This document shows, in pieces, positions 34,199 to 43,391 of a stretch of DNA of 64,000 nucleotides (its first letter is position 1; each line of letters begins with the position of its first letter). The notes beneath the pieces are model-generated. The model saw only the letters and a program-made list of their open reading frames with translations, did not search any database and had not been told where the DNA came from. Source of the stretch: FACHB-T130 sp042747725 (lineage in GTDB: Bacteria; Cyanobacteriota; Cyanobacteriia; Cyanobacteriales; FACHB-T130). Made by a program: the position numbers and the translations under genes. The DNA lies in the NCBI RefSeq assembly GCF_042747725.1, contig NZ_JBHZGO010000086.1:67663-131662 (forward strand), in the 5' to 3' direction.

Positions 34199-35776
34199 AT
34201 GGAAGGCGAAGCAGAAGCGTTGCTAGACAGCTGTATGCCAGAATTGCGAGTGTCAATTGCTCAGCACTATCACGAGCGGACTAAATACGATCCCCAGACG
34301 CTCGCCTCTAAGAGCCAGGGGTTGGATTGGGAACGTCAACCAGTGCCTTTCAAGGACTACAAAATTGGCACATCCTATGACCTGAAGCCCTATTTAACAG
34401 AAATACCAGAGCCGTTAGTGGATGAGGGAGAAAAGACCCAATGGCGTCGCCTGTCGCGGCTGCTGTTTTGCAGCTATGGCTTGACTGCCAAAGTGGTGAC
34501 AATGGGAAATCCGATGTATCTGAGGGCAGCACCCTCCGCCGGTGGATTGTACCCAGCGGAGATTTATTTGATTTCCCGTGGGACGCCGCTGTTGCCACCC
34601 GGACTGTATAACTATCAGCCTCAGAGCCATTCTTTAATTCATTTTTGGGAAAGTGATGCCTGGAAAGCGCTGCAAACAGCTTGTTTTTGGCATCCGGTGT
34701 TAGACAGTACCCAATTGTGCCTGATTACAACAGCCGTATTTTACCGTTCCGCTTGGCGCTATCAAGACCGAGCTTATCGGCGGATTTTTTTGGATACGGG
34801 GCATCTGTTGGGCAATATTGAGCTAGCGGGCACCCTCAATGACTACCGCCCTCACTTAATTGGGGGGTTTGTGGATCGGGCGGTGAATGAGTTACTTTAC
34901 CTCGACCCAAAGGAGGAAGCGGTCATTTGCGCGATCGCTCTGGCAGACTTGCTGGATGTGAAACAAAACTTGCCCCTCAGTCCAACTGCATTGCCCTCTG
35001 CCACCCAGACTGACTATCCCAATATCCCCGATGGCGAATTACTCGGCTACTGCCACCAAGCGACGCAGATTGAGGAAAGCCAGCAGATAACCGGCAAGAC
35101 ACCCATCCCCCAAGATGTCCTCCAAGCGCCACCCCCCGATGATAAATACAACTTCCCCTTCTGTCTCAAGGTTTCAACCGTCACGACGCCAATTGATTGG
35201 GCAGCAAATCTGCACGACTTGGAAACAACCATTCTCAAGCGGCGCTCGACTCGTGCTTACACGGGTGACGATCTGACTTTAGAGGAACTGAAAGCTTTAT
35301 TAGATTTCACCTACCAACCCCAGCACTACATCGACCAAGGTTTAGATAGCTCTCCAGACTATTTTGATTTAAATTTAATCGAAACCTTTATCGCCGTGTC
35401 TGGGGTAGAAGGACTGGAGGAAGGCTGCTACTATTACGCACCGAAAGCTCAGGAATTGCGGCAAATCCGCTTTAAAAATTTCCGCCAGGAATTGCACTAT
35501 CTGTGCTTGGGGCAAGATTTGGGTAGAGATGCGGGGGCGGTGCTATTCCACACAGCGGATTTGAAAACAGCAGTGGCGCAGTATGGCGATCGCGTTTATC
35601 GTTATTTACACATGGATGCCGGTCATTTGGGGCAACGGCTGAATTTAGCCGCCATTCACCTCGGTTTAGGCGTCAGCGGCATCGGCGGCTTTTTTGATAA
35701 CCAGGTGAATGAAGTCTTGGGTATTCCTGCTGATGAAGCAGTTGTGTACATCACCACCTTAGGACGTCCGAGATAA
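34199..35776 (+). CDS. SagB/ThcOx-type oxidoreductase with two nitroreductase-like domains
   Basis: This 525-residue protein contains two copies of the FMN-dependent nitroreductase fold. The first (about 70-270) has APSAGGLYPAEIYLI, LPPGLYNYQPQSHSLI and HLLGNIELAG. The second (about 340-520) has TILKRRSTRAYTGDDLTLEE, DAGHLGQRLNLAAIHLG and GIGGFFDNQVNEVLGIP. SagB proteins oxidise azolines to azoles in TOMM peptide synthesis, but no cyclodehydratase or precursor peptide gene is near. The double-domain form is common in cyanobacteria as a stand-alone gene. Start at 34199 is tentative; 34235 is an alternative. Confidence 0.82.
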   Translation: MEGEAEALLDSCMPELRVSIAQHYHERTKYDPQTLASKSQGLDWERQPVPFKDYKIGTSYDLKPYLTEIPEPLVDEGEKTQWRRLSRLLFCSYGLTAKVVTMGNPMYLRAAPSAGGLYPAEIYLISRGTPLLPPGLYNYQPQSHSLIHFWESDAWKALQTACFWHPVLDSTQLCLITTAVFYRSAWRYQDRAYRRIFLDTGHLLGNIELAGTLNDYRPHLIGGFVDRAVNELLYLDPKEEAVICAIALADLLDVKQNLPLSPTALPSATQTDYPNIPDGELLGYCHQATQIEESQQITGKTPIPQDVLQAPPPDDKYNFPFCLKVSTVTTPIDWAANLHDLETTILKRRSTRAYTGDDLTLEELKALLDFTYQPQHYIDQGLDSSPDYFDLNLIETFIAVSGVEGLEEGCYYYAPKAQELRQIRFKNFRQELHYLCLGQDLGRDAGAVLFHTADLKTAVAQYGDRVYRYLHMDAGHLGQRLNLAAIHLGLGVSGIGGFFDNQVNEVLGIPADEAVVYITTLGRPR

Positions 35777-35914
35777 AGGCAAGTAAAAGGCAAAAGGCAA
35801 AAGAAAAAATACTTGTAAATTTTAAGATTGCCCATTGATTCTTTCAATCTCAAATCTAAAATTTCTTTTTCCTTTTGCCTTCGTTAACTAGGCATTTCAT
35901 AGAGGAAAAAGAAG

Positions 35915-36856
35915 ATGACATGGAACCCGGAAACGGTCGAAAATAAAATTGGCATCCGTTTCAAAGACAAGAACCTACTCCGCCTAGCTCTAACCCATAA
36001 CTCCTTCGCTACTCAAATCGGCGAATCTGAGCAAGACAATCAGCGGCTAGAATTCCTCGGCAATGCCATTCTCAACTTTGTGGTTGCTGACTACCTGTAC
36101 GAACGCTGCCCCTATCTAGAGGTCAGCAAATTCTCAGTTTTGCGAGACAAGCTAGTCGATGGAGAAAGACTTACCAAGCTTTGGTTCCAATTAGGGCTAG
36201 GAGAAGAACTGTTGCTGGGTTCGGGTGAAGACTGGAACCTGCTGCGCCAGAAGGTGAATAACCCCTTTAAAGATGCATTTGAGGCGTTGTTAGGCGCAAT
36301 GTACCTCGATCGTCGCTTCTCGCAGACGCAGAAATGGCTCGTCAAGCACTTAATCGATCCGGTTCTGGAGCATCATCTTCAGAACTTGAAGGAGCGCAAG
36401 CAGCCTAATAAACAGTTAGAATTTTTGGGCAACGGGATCATCAACGCTGCTGTGTCCGATTACCTGTATCGCAAATTTCCCCAGATTCGTACAGGCATTC
36501 TCTCCACTTTGCGAAAGCAGCTGATCAACTCTCACAAATTAGCTGAATTGAAGTCTCATTTGAGGTCGGAAGACTCAATTTTATTGGGGCGAGAGTCGGA
36601 AAAAATTGGCAGTTTATCGTTCAAGGCAATATTAGGGGAAGTTTACAATTACCATGAGCGTAGCTTCTCTGATACGTGTAATTGGTTTAAGCGCTTTATC
36701 CAAGAAGATGAAGTTTTGATTCTGGCGATTCCAATACTTCTGGAAGACGGAAAACACAAGGAGTGGATTATCAAGAAAGTGATGGGATATGAAGGGCAGC
36801 GCTACAAAGAAGGCGTAGAACGATTTAATCAGCTGATGGAGCCGCAAGCTTCTTAA
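35915..36856 (+). CDS. Tandem RNase III-domain protein without dsRBD
   Basis: This 313-residue protein has two RNase III endonuclease domains (about 8-150 and 160-290) and no double-stranded RNA-binding domain. In domain 1 the signature reads NQRLEFLGNAIL, so the catalytic Asp next to FLG is Asn, while DAFEALLGAMYLD keeps the second Asp and Glu pair. In domain 2 QLEFLGNGII has the same Asp-to-Asn change and SFKAILGEVYNYH has lost the acidic pair. Domain 2 is therefore probably inactive and domain 1 impaired. Tandem domains could form an internal pseudo-dimer, as in Dicer-like proteins. An RNA-binding or regulatory role is inference. AGAGGAAAAAGAAG precedes the ATG. Confidence 0.8.
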   Translation: MTWNPETVENKIGIRFKDKNLLRLALTHNSFATQIGESEQDNQRLEFLGNAILNFVVADYLYERCPYLEVSKFSVLRDKLVDGERLTKLWFQLGLGEELLLGSGEDWNLLRQKVNNPFKDAFEALLGAMYLDRRFSQTQKWLVKHLIDPVLEHHLQNLKERKQPNKQLEFLGNGIINAAVSDYLYRKFPQIRTGILSTLRKQLINSHKLAELKSHLRSEDSILLGRESEKIGSLSFKAILGEVYNYHERSFSDTCNWFKRFIQEDEVLILAIPILLEDGKHKEWIIKKVMGYEGQRYKEGVERFNQLMEPQAS

Positions 36857-36862
36857 AAAGTG

Positions 36863-37536
36863 CTAGATACTGTTAGCGTAGCGGCGCTCTACTCGCGGAC
36901 TGCGATAAATCCGCTCTGGATCGTTGGGATTGAAGCGCATAGGCGTATATTCTAGAAACGCTTGCTTCCCCCTAGCAGCCAGCAAATCGCAGCTTTTGAC
37001 TACTTTATAGCGATCGTCATCAGCGAGTATCCGACCAGGAAACCAGTTGTTCCGGGTCTGGTGGTCATCCCACTGCACGAGAGTCGGCACTTGGGCATTG
37101 AAGCGACGCACGTTCTCGTCGAGCAAGTTGTAGACATAATTTCCGCGAAACTCCGCTAGGGTTTCGGCTACCTTTGACTTCTCTGGTGTGGTCAAGTTTT
37201 TCCAGATACGACCATCCCCCAATGCACCTCAGGGCGGCTGGTCCCACGACCCGCTGCACATTCCGGAATGACTCGGTATGTCGAATATTCCACAATCATG
37301 CGTCCAGGGCGATCGCAACGGCTCCACACGACGGCGCTGTTGCCTGTGATGTCGCCGCTAGCAACCCCAAACGGGATTTGCGGACGCATCTGATCCGATA
37401 TCACAATAGCAGGGGCAGAGACTTGTGCTTTTCCAGATTTTGACAACAAATCTGCGGCAACGATCCCGCCTCCACTCAGGGCACAGCCAAGTAAGAACCG
37501 GCGACGGTTCAGCCGCTCTCGCAGTTTTCCTTCCAT
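36863..37536 (-). pseudogene. phoD: Broken phoD-type alkaline phosphatase
   Basis: The N-terminal piece (37192-37536) has a Tat signal (RRRFLLGCALSGGG) and the PhoD start FGVASGDITGNSAVVWSRCD. The frame then shifts: TESFRNVQRVVGPAA continues in another frame. A large central part is missing. IWKNLTTPEKSKVAETLAEF and PTLVQWDDHQTRNNWFPG follow in the frame of 36863-37222, which ends early after RFNPNDPERIYRSPR. Intact PhoD proteins are about 500 residues; here only about 220 codons remain. The gene has at least one frameshift, one deletion and a truncated 3' end. Confidence 0.8.
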
Positions 37537-37936
37537 GAATTTAAAATTATTAGTTATAACCGATACATAGAGTTTTATAAAAATTGGAACGAAAAGATGG
37601 CTCTGTATGCTTACGTATAAGGATAGTGACCGAATTCTGCTTCTCCGTATTTAGACGGGTTTTTACATAATCTTTACAACTTTTCGGGAAAAAGTAGGAC
37701 TAACTTTGAAGGTTGAGTAAAGATGCCCGTTGATCGAGAATAGGATTCCAGAGCGATCGCTTAAAATATAACGGAAAGAATCCGGAAAAATTACGTACAT
37801 TTACGTAAACACTTTTTAGACTCATAAGCGAAAATGAGCGGAAGTAGATAAGTTTTATCTAACCAAAGGCAATTCGACTTGGGGTGCGCTCATTTTTTTC
37901 CCGCGAACATTTGAACCTCGTAAGTAGGTAGGAGTT
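37537..37936. other. Gap upstream of the receiver gene
   Basis: No gene is seen in this 400-bp stretch. It carries an inverted motif TTACGTACATTTACGTAA at 37791 and TTTACATAATCTTTACAAC near 37662, either of which could be operator or promoter sequence for the receiver gene (or the former phoD promoter on the other strand). Confidence 0.35.
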
Positions 37937-38317
37937 ATGACTACAGTTCTGGTGGTGGAAGACAGTCACACGCAACGGGAGATGATCTCACGCCTCCTCC
38001 AAGATAGTGGGCTGAGTGTTACTGTGGCTTGTGATGGTGTCGAAGCGCTGGAGCAAATGGAGGGCAATTGTCCGGATTTAGTGGTGCTAGATATTGTGCT
38101 GCCTCGGATGAATGGCTACGAAGTTTGCCGTAAAATTAGAGCCGACTCCAAAACCCAGAAGGTAGCTGTGGTGATGTGTTCAGCCAAACGGGAAGAATTC
38201 GATCGCTACTGGGGAATGAAGCAAGGCGCAGATGCCTATATTTCTAAACCCTTTGAACCCCACGAGCTAGTCGGAACCGTTAAACAATTGCTGCGAGAAA
38301 CAACTGTGAGAAACTAG
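37937..38317 (+). CDS. Single-domain response regulator (PilH/CheY-like)
   Basis: This 126-residue receiver domain has the acidic pair in VVEDSH, the phospho-acceptor Asp in LVVLDIVLPRMNGYEV (about 52), Ser/Thr in VVMCSAKRE and Lys in YISKPFEPHEL (about 106). There is no output domain. It resembles PilH-type receivers of cyanobacterial twitching and phototaxis operons, but no other pil or chemotaxis gene is near. A TAGGTAGGAG site precedes the ATG. The partner kinase is unknown. Confidence 0.85.
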   Translation: MTTVLVVEDSHTQREMISRLLQDSGLSVTVACDGVEALEQMEGNCPDLVVLDIVLPRMNGYEVCRKIRADSKTQKVAVVMCSAKREEFDRYWGMKQGADAYISKPFEPHELVGTVKQLLRETTVRN

Positions 38318-38341
38318 GTTCGGGATCGGGGTGAGCAATGC

Positions 38342-38935
38342 CTACTCTCCTTGCCCATAAGTGCGCTGATAAAGCCGCGATCGCACGCGGTTACCGATGA
38401 TTTCATCTAAGCAAAGCCATCCCCATTCCGGCTTCAAGTGAGGGCGCTTGTTTGGGGTAATAATTATCATTGAATGGGCAATTAGACCTAGCTGGTAAAC
38501 GACGATAGGCAAACGTGACTCTGGCAGCAAATGCATCGCAAAGCTGCACGCAATCAAACTATAATGCCGGTCGTTGAGAATTCCAGAGGCAATGTCCTCA
38601 AAAGTATAGGGTTCAGCTTCTTTACCCGTGCGATTTAAATAGGCGTTGTAGGTGTAGGGATCGATGCCATCAATGTTGGTACAGCCTAAACTTTGCAGCG
38701 CTAAAGTCACTTCGCCGCTGCCACAAGCTAAGTCTAATACTTTGTGAAAATCTAGCTGCCATTGACTGACTGCAAGTTGCAAAACTTTTTGAATGGCGGA
38801 CTCTTGAGGATTTCGATATTCATCTCCAAATTGTTCGTAGAAACCTTGGACGCTATATTGTTCGTATCCTTTCCGAATGGCTTGACTCTGGTTAGGAGAA
38901 CTGGATTTGCCTGAGTTTTGCTTTTGCTTGTGCAT
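38342..38935 (-). CDS. Class I SAM-dependent methyltransferase
   Basis: This 197-residue protein has motif I VLDLACGSGEVTLAL (about 67-81), an acidic strand-2 end in NIDGIDPYT and the motif LIACSFAMHLLPESRLPIVV. An N-terminal SNQSQAIRKGYEQYSVQGFY helical cap resembles small-molecule methyltransferases. Substrate unknown. It converges on the receiver gene with only about 25 bp between stop codons. Confidence 0.82.
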   Translation of the reverse strand: MHKQKQNSGKSSSPNQSQAIRKGYEQYSVQGFYEQFGDEYRNPQESAIQKVLQLAVSQWQLDFHKVLDLACGSGEVTLALQSLGCTNIDGIDPYTYNAYLNRTGKEAEPYTFEDIASGILNDRHYSLIACSFAMHLLPESRLPIVVYQLGLIAHSMIIITPNKRPHLKPEWGWLCLDEIIGNRVRSRLYQRTYGQGE

Positions 38936-39221
38936 AATATCAAATTGTCTGTATCGTCATTACACCCTCAGCCTGAATGGGGCTATACAAACAATTAGAA
39001 ACTGTTTGTAAATGAAATTAAATATAACTGAACTACGTGTGCCTAGATCCTCCCTAACCCTCCTTAATAAGGAGAGAACCGAGCAAAAACACTGAAGTCC
39101 CCCTGATTCAGGGGGATGCAAGGGGGAGCGAAACCTTTGTTTACAAACAATTAGCCCTGCTGGTGCGGGCTACAGAATAATGCGTATTGGTAATAGAGAG
39201 TTCTGAAAAATTATCCATTAC

Positions 39222-40607
39222 CTATTTCCCAATACAAAATCGGCTAAAAATGCGATCGAGAACTGATTCTGTGACTTCCTCGCCGGTGATTTCTCCTAAA
39301 GCTTGAATGGCACCTCGCAAGTCAATTGTCCAGAAGTCGAGAGGGAGTAGATTCGCAATGGTAGCCAGCACTTGTTGCAAAGAAGTTTTAGCCCTAGTTA
39401 GCGCTGCTGCTTGTCGCTGGTTAATCGCTAAATCCAAGTCAGCTGCCTTGAGGTTGCTGGTGTGTACGGCATCCAAAATGGCTTCTTCTAGGGCGTCAAT
39501 ACCGTGGTTGTGGGCGGCTGCGGTGGGTACAACCCGGTGAATGGTATCTGGGAGGGACAATTCGGGAATTTCCCCTACAAGGTCAACTTTGTTCATGACT
39601 AAAATGAGGGGGCGGTGTTGTACCTGTTCGTAGATTTCTCGATCGGCTGGCGTCCAACCGGCTTGGGCATCAATGGTGAGTAGTACCAAGTCAGCGGCTT
39701 GGGCGGCATCGCGCGATCGCTCAACCCCAATCTTCTCTACCACATCAGCGGTATCCCGAATCCCGGCAGTGTCTAGCACTTGCACGGGAATTCCACCGAC
39801 TACCAGAGTCGATTCTACAACGTCGCGAGTGGTGCCGGGAAGGTCGGTGACGATGGCGCGATCGCTCCGACTCCAGGCATTCAGCAAACTCGATTTCCCC
39901 ACGTTGGGACGCCCGACAATCGCCACTTTCAAGCCAGTGCGGAGGAGTTCGCCTTGTTCGGCAGTTGCCAAAATTTTTGTGGTTTCTGCCAAGATATGCT
40001 CGATTTGGGCGATGATATTCGCTTCATCCAACGGTGGCAAATCTTCCTCAAAGTCAATTCGGGCTTCAATCTCTGCCAAGATGTCGAGGCAAGTGGTACG
40101 CAGAGAGCGAATCGGCTTTTGCAACTTCCCCTGCAAACCGGCGAGAGCTGATTGAGCCGCTTGAGGCGATTTAGCTCCCACTAGATCGGAAATACTCTCC
40201 GCCTGCGTTAAATCCAGACGCCCATTCAGAAACGCCCGCAGGGTAAACTCTCCCGGCTGTGCTAATTTTGCCCCCGCCTCCAAACACAGCTGCAATACCT
40301 GCTGCACTGGCATAATTCCACCGTGGCAGTGGAACTCTACCACATCTTCGCGGGTGTAGGAGCGAGGCGCTTGCATAATCAACAACAGTGCTTCATCTAC
40401 CGGATGATGCGTCTGGGGATCGCGCACATATCCGTAGAGGATGCGGTGAGATTCCCACTGCTGCTTCCCTGGTGCGTGGAAGAGGGTACGCGCTAGAGCG
40501 ATCGCTTCCGCCCCCGATACTCGCACAATCCCCACACTCCCCTGTTGGGGAACAACAGCGGTAGCGATCGCGGCGATGGTTTCCCCCTGCACAAACGTTT
40601 CAGACAT
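39222..40607 (-). CDS. mnmE: tRNA uridine-5-carboxymethylaminomethyl GTPase MnmE
   Basis: MnmE, with MnmG, modifies the wobble uridine (cmnm5U34) of several tRNAs. The 461-residue protein has the N-terminal folate-binding domain (TIAAIATAVVPQQGSVGIVR, EFHCHGGIMPVQQVL), a helical domain, a Ras-like G domain inserted in it (GRPNVGKSSLLNAW, DLPGTTRD, DTAGIRDT, NKVD) and the C-terminal catalytic FCIGK Cys. All key motifs are present. Repeats occupy the downstream gap 38936-39221. Confidence 0.96.
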   Translation of the reverse strand: MSETFVQGETIAAIATAVVPQQGSVGIVRVSGAEAIALARTLFHAPGKQQWESHRILYGYVRDPQTHHPVDEALLLIMQAPRSYTREDVVEFHCHGGIMPVQQVLQLCLEAGAKLAQPGEFTLRAFLNGRLDLTQAESISDLVGAKSPQAAQSALAGLQGKLQKPIRSLRTTCLDILAEIEARIDFEEDLPPLDEANIIAQIEHILAETTKILATAEQGELLRTGLKVAIVGRPNVGKSSLLNAWSRSDRAIVTDLPGTTRDVVESTLVVGGIPVQVLDTAGIRDTADVVEKIGVERSRDAAQAADLVLLTIDAQAGWTPADREIYEQVQHRPLILVMNKVDLVGEIPELSLPDTIHRVVPTAAAHNHGIDALEEAILDAVHTSNLKAADLDLAINQRQAAALTRAKTSLQQVLATIANLLPLDFWTIDLRGAIQALGEITGEEVTESVLDRIFSRFCIGK

Positions 40608-40666
40608 CTTGCCTTGAGATTCGGGTTAAGTGAAAAGCCGATCAATTTCCATTCTGCTGTAATAAA

Positions 40667-41665
40667 GTGGAAGAATTACCAGAATTATCAGAAGTTGTGC
40701 AATTAGTTTCTTCCCAGGCTCTTGAAGCCTATCAAAAAGTCGTTAAGCCTTACAAGGGTTTATTGGGAGTTGTCATTGGGCTAGCGATCGCTGACACTGC
40801 CATACACTTAATCCCAGCCTTTTTCCAGTCGGGTTTAATAGAAATTGCAGTTAGTTTCTCTCTAGCGATCGCTGCCAGTTGGTTAGGTTCGCGCCTGTTC
40901 AAGCAGGTTTTTGATGTCTATCTCTTAGATGCTGCCATCAACAGTGGACGTAAAATCAACAGCGAACTGCTAATTTTGGCTAAATTAATTGCTAATTTCA
41001 TTATTATATTTTTGATTATCGTTATTTTTGCCGAAACTCATAAAATTAATATTTTTGGTTTGGTAGCCAGTTTAGGAATTGGCGGCTTAGCTGTTGCCTT
41101 TGCTGCCCAAAAAACTTTGGAACAAGTATTAGGCGGCATTGTCATTTATCTCGATCGTCCCTTTGTTGTCGATGACTATATTGGCTTGCCAGATGGTATT
41201 TTTGGCAGAGTTGAGTCAATTGGCTGGCGTTCCACCAGAATTCGCACTTCTGGCAAAGGAACATTGGTAATCGTACCGAATAGTTCCTTAACACAAGTGA
41301 ATATTGAGAATTTTTCTGGTGCCAAGAAAGTTATGGCTCTCATCTACTTAAACTTTCACCGGACAATTGAGAATGAAGAACGTGCCTTAATTCGTCAAGT
41401 CATTTTAGACAGTACAGAGGATATTTTTGGCATTGACTCGCGCAACACCGAAGTGACATTTAGAGATTGGGGCAACGATAGCGAGAGCAAAACCCAAGCA
41501 CAAATTACTTTTTTTATCTTAGGCTCTAGCGAAGTATCGATGGGATTGCGGCGTCAACTCCTCGATATTGCCAGTCAAAATATTACAGATAAATTGAAAT
41601 ATTACGGGATTGCCTTCGACATTGAAGAACCAACAATTTATGTGGATTCACCCATTACTATCTAA
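40667..41665 (+). CDS. MscS family mechanosensitive channel 1
   Basis: This 332-residue protein starts with GTG at 40667. Helices at about 30-50, 60-80 and 105-130 precede the pore helix (FGLVASLGIGGLAVAFAAQK, about 130-150). The beta domain (FGRVESIGWRSTRIRTSGKG, VIVPNSSLT) and C-terminal alpha/beta domain follow. MscS channels release solutes on hypo-osmotic shock. The next gene, a paralogue, overlaps its 3' end by 26 bp, so both should be co-transcribed. It is divergent from mnmE. Confidence 0.87.
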   Translation: MEELPELSEVVQLVSSQALEAYQKVVKPYKGLLGVVIGLAIADTAIHLIPAFFQSGLIEIAVSFSLAIAASWLGSRLFKQVFDVYLLDAAINSGRKINSELLILAKLIANFIIIFLIIVIFAETHKINIFGLVASLGIGGLAVAFAAQKTLEQVLGGIVIYLDRPFVVDDYIGLPDGIFGRVESIGWRSTRIRTSGKGTLVIVPNSSLTQVNIENFSGAKKVMALIYLNFHRTIENEERALIRQVILDSTEDIFGIDSRNTEVTFRDWGNDSESKTQAQITFFILGSSEVSMGLRRQLLDIASQNITDKLKYYGIAFDIEEPTIYVDSPITI

Positions 41666-42776
41666 GCTAAACTTTGCCGATATTAGTTATCAGGTTATTC
41701 AAATTGATATTTCTAAACCCCTTATTTTCCTGCTGTTTGTCCTCCTCTCTTTGCTATTGGGACGATACACACCTGGGATCAGCAAATTGATCGTCCGTCG
41801 CTTTGCATCGGAGAAAGTAACGAGTATTTATGAAGACTTTATCGAGCCAATCAAACACTTGTTTAGAGTGGCGGGTACATTCATCCTGATCTCTCTTTCT
41901 CTAACCTGGATTGAAAGCTATCAATCACTTTATAAGTTAATCAAACCTTTTGTAGATTTAGCTGTCATTATTAGTGTAGCTTGGTTAATCTCGCGGCTAT
42001 TTCGGCAGTTCATCCGAATTTATGGAATTGATTTACTTGGCAAATTTGGTCGAGATTTTGATGAACTGATTCTGGTAATTGAGACTTTAGTAAATGTTGC
42101 GCTCGGCTTCATCGCCGTTTTGGCTTTTGCCCAGAGCCAGCAATTCAATTTAGTTGGCTTGATGGCAAGTTTAGGCATTGGCGGTTTGGCGGTGGCGTTT
42201 GCGGCTCAAAAGACTCTAGAGCAGCTTTTAGGGACGATTGTTTTGTATTTAGATCGCCCTTTTGTTCCTGGGGATTATATTCGTCTGCCTTCAATTGGCA
42301 ACGTACCAGGAGGTTTGTTTGGTCGCGTTGAATCGATTGGTTTGCGCTCTACCAAGATTCGCACGGCGGCTAAAAGTACGTTATATATCGTGCCCAATTC
42401 CACATTGGCAAATTTGGAAATTGAGAATGTGACGATGGGCAAAAAAGTAATGGTTTTACTTTATCTAGATTTTTTTCAGTTACTAGAAGATCGGGAACAG
42501 GCGCTAGTACAGCAAGTCATTAATGAGAGTACGGATTCTGTGTTCGGGATCGATCCAGGTAGTACAAATATCACATTAATGAATAATTCTGAAAAGCAAA
42601 CAACTAGAGCCAGAGTAACGTTTTTTATTCTGGGTTCTAACGAAAACTCGATTCAACTGCGAAAGCATCTACTGGAATTGGCAAACGAAAAAATCTCTAA
42701 GCATCTGATGGAGTATGGCATAGAGTTTAAGATGCAGGAACCAACAATTTATGTTGAGTCACCAGTGACTATTTAA
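41640..42776 (+). CDS. MscS family mechanosensitive channel 2
   Basis: This 378-residue paralogue is counted from the ATG at 41640 (a TTG at 41610 is less likely). Helices occur at about 20-45, 65-90, 105-125 and 150-170, with the pore helix FNLVGLMASLGIGGLAVAFA, then FGRVESIGLRSTKIRTAAKS and VPNSTLANLEIENVTMGKKV. The start lies inside the end of the first mscS gene, typical of translational coupling. The two proteins probably form separate or mixed heptamers, which is inference. Both end with almost the same phrase, EEPTIYVDSPITI and QEPTIYVESPVTI. Confidence 0.87.
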   Translation: MWIHPLLSKLNFADISYQVIQIDISKPLIFLLFVLLSLLLGRYTPGISKLIVRRFASEKVTSIYEDFIEPIKHLFRVAGTFILISLSLTWIESYQSLYKLIKPFVDLAVIISVAWLISRLFRQFIRIYGIDLLGKFGRDFDELILVIETLVNVALGFIAVLAFAQSQQFNLVGLMASLGIGGLAVAFAAQKTLEQLLGTIVLYLDRPFVPGDYIRLPSIGNVPGGLFGRVESIGLRSTKIRTAAKSTLYIVPNSTLANLEIENVTMGKKVMVLLYLDFFQLLEDREQALVQQVINESTDSVFGIDPGSTNITLMNNSEKQTTRARVTFFILGSNENSIQLRKHLLELANEKISKHLMEYGIEFKMQEPTIYVESPVTI

Positions 42777-42863
42777 TGACACCGCCTATACAGTTCTGGC
42801 TAGATTGGGTCATGCCATCCTACCAACTGTCCAGCGTTAGTCATCTTGCACGATGCTCCCGAT

Positions 42864-43391
42864 TCAAGCAGTGATGGCTGTCCACTCTATCGACTGATTG
42901 TTGGGAACCTCAAATCGAATGGCGGTGGTAGCCCAGTTTTTAAAATCGGGTGCCATCCGAGTCAGCTTTTGCAGAATTTCATCGCTCACCCACAACACTA
43001 GCGGAAAAGCGAACTGTTTGCGGAACTGATTCCGGACGAGGTTCGTCGAGGTAAGTACTTGATTAATGTCCACCACAGACTCTAGACCGAAGACCATCAA
43101 GGCTGGCGGCTGCCGATCTTCAATTGTTTTTTGAATAGTTGTATAAAGCGTCTTCACCGAAGGATGCAGGACGAGTTCTTGAATCTCGACTGAGGAGAGT
43201 TCTCTCAGCAGCTTCGCCATTTGCTCCTGTAACTGGGGATAGTTACAGGAGACCAAAATCAGCGAGAACTCACCTTGAGAAAGCGCGATCGCCTTGGCGA
43301 GTCTTCTGAGCGATCGCTTGTGGTTTGCCTGAACATCTTCTGAATCATAAAGGTCAGTCATGGCGGGTACCAAAGGGAATTTAATTAACAT
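42864..43391 (-). CDS. Short protein matching the N-terminal domain of large cyanobacterial ATPase/TPR proteins
   Basis: The 175-residue protein (starts at 43391 or 43361) has a P-loop-like alpha/beta pattern (SLILVSCNYPQLQEQMAKLL, PALMVFGLESVVDINQVL, FPLVLWVSDEILQKL). It ends just after NWATTAIRFEVPNN. In my memory this segment is the N-terminal portion of much longer cyanobacterial TPR or STAND proteins, so the present gene is probably a truncated copy. It lacks a classical Walker A. The downstream 85 bp do not continue the frame. Function uncertain. Confidence 0.5.
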   Translation of the reverse strand: MLIKFPLVPAMTDLYDSEDVQANHKRSLRRLAKAIALSQGEFSLILVSCNYPQLQEQMAKLLRELSSVEIQELVLHPSVKTLYTTIQKTIEDRQPPALMVFGLESVVDINQVLTSTNLVRNQFRKQFAFPLVLWVSDEILQKLTRMAPDFKNWATTAIRFEVPNNQSIEWTAITA

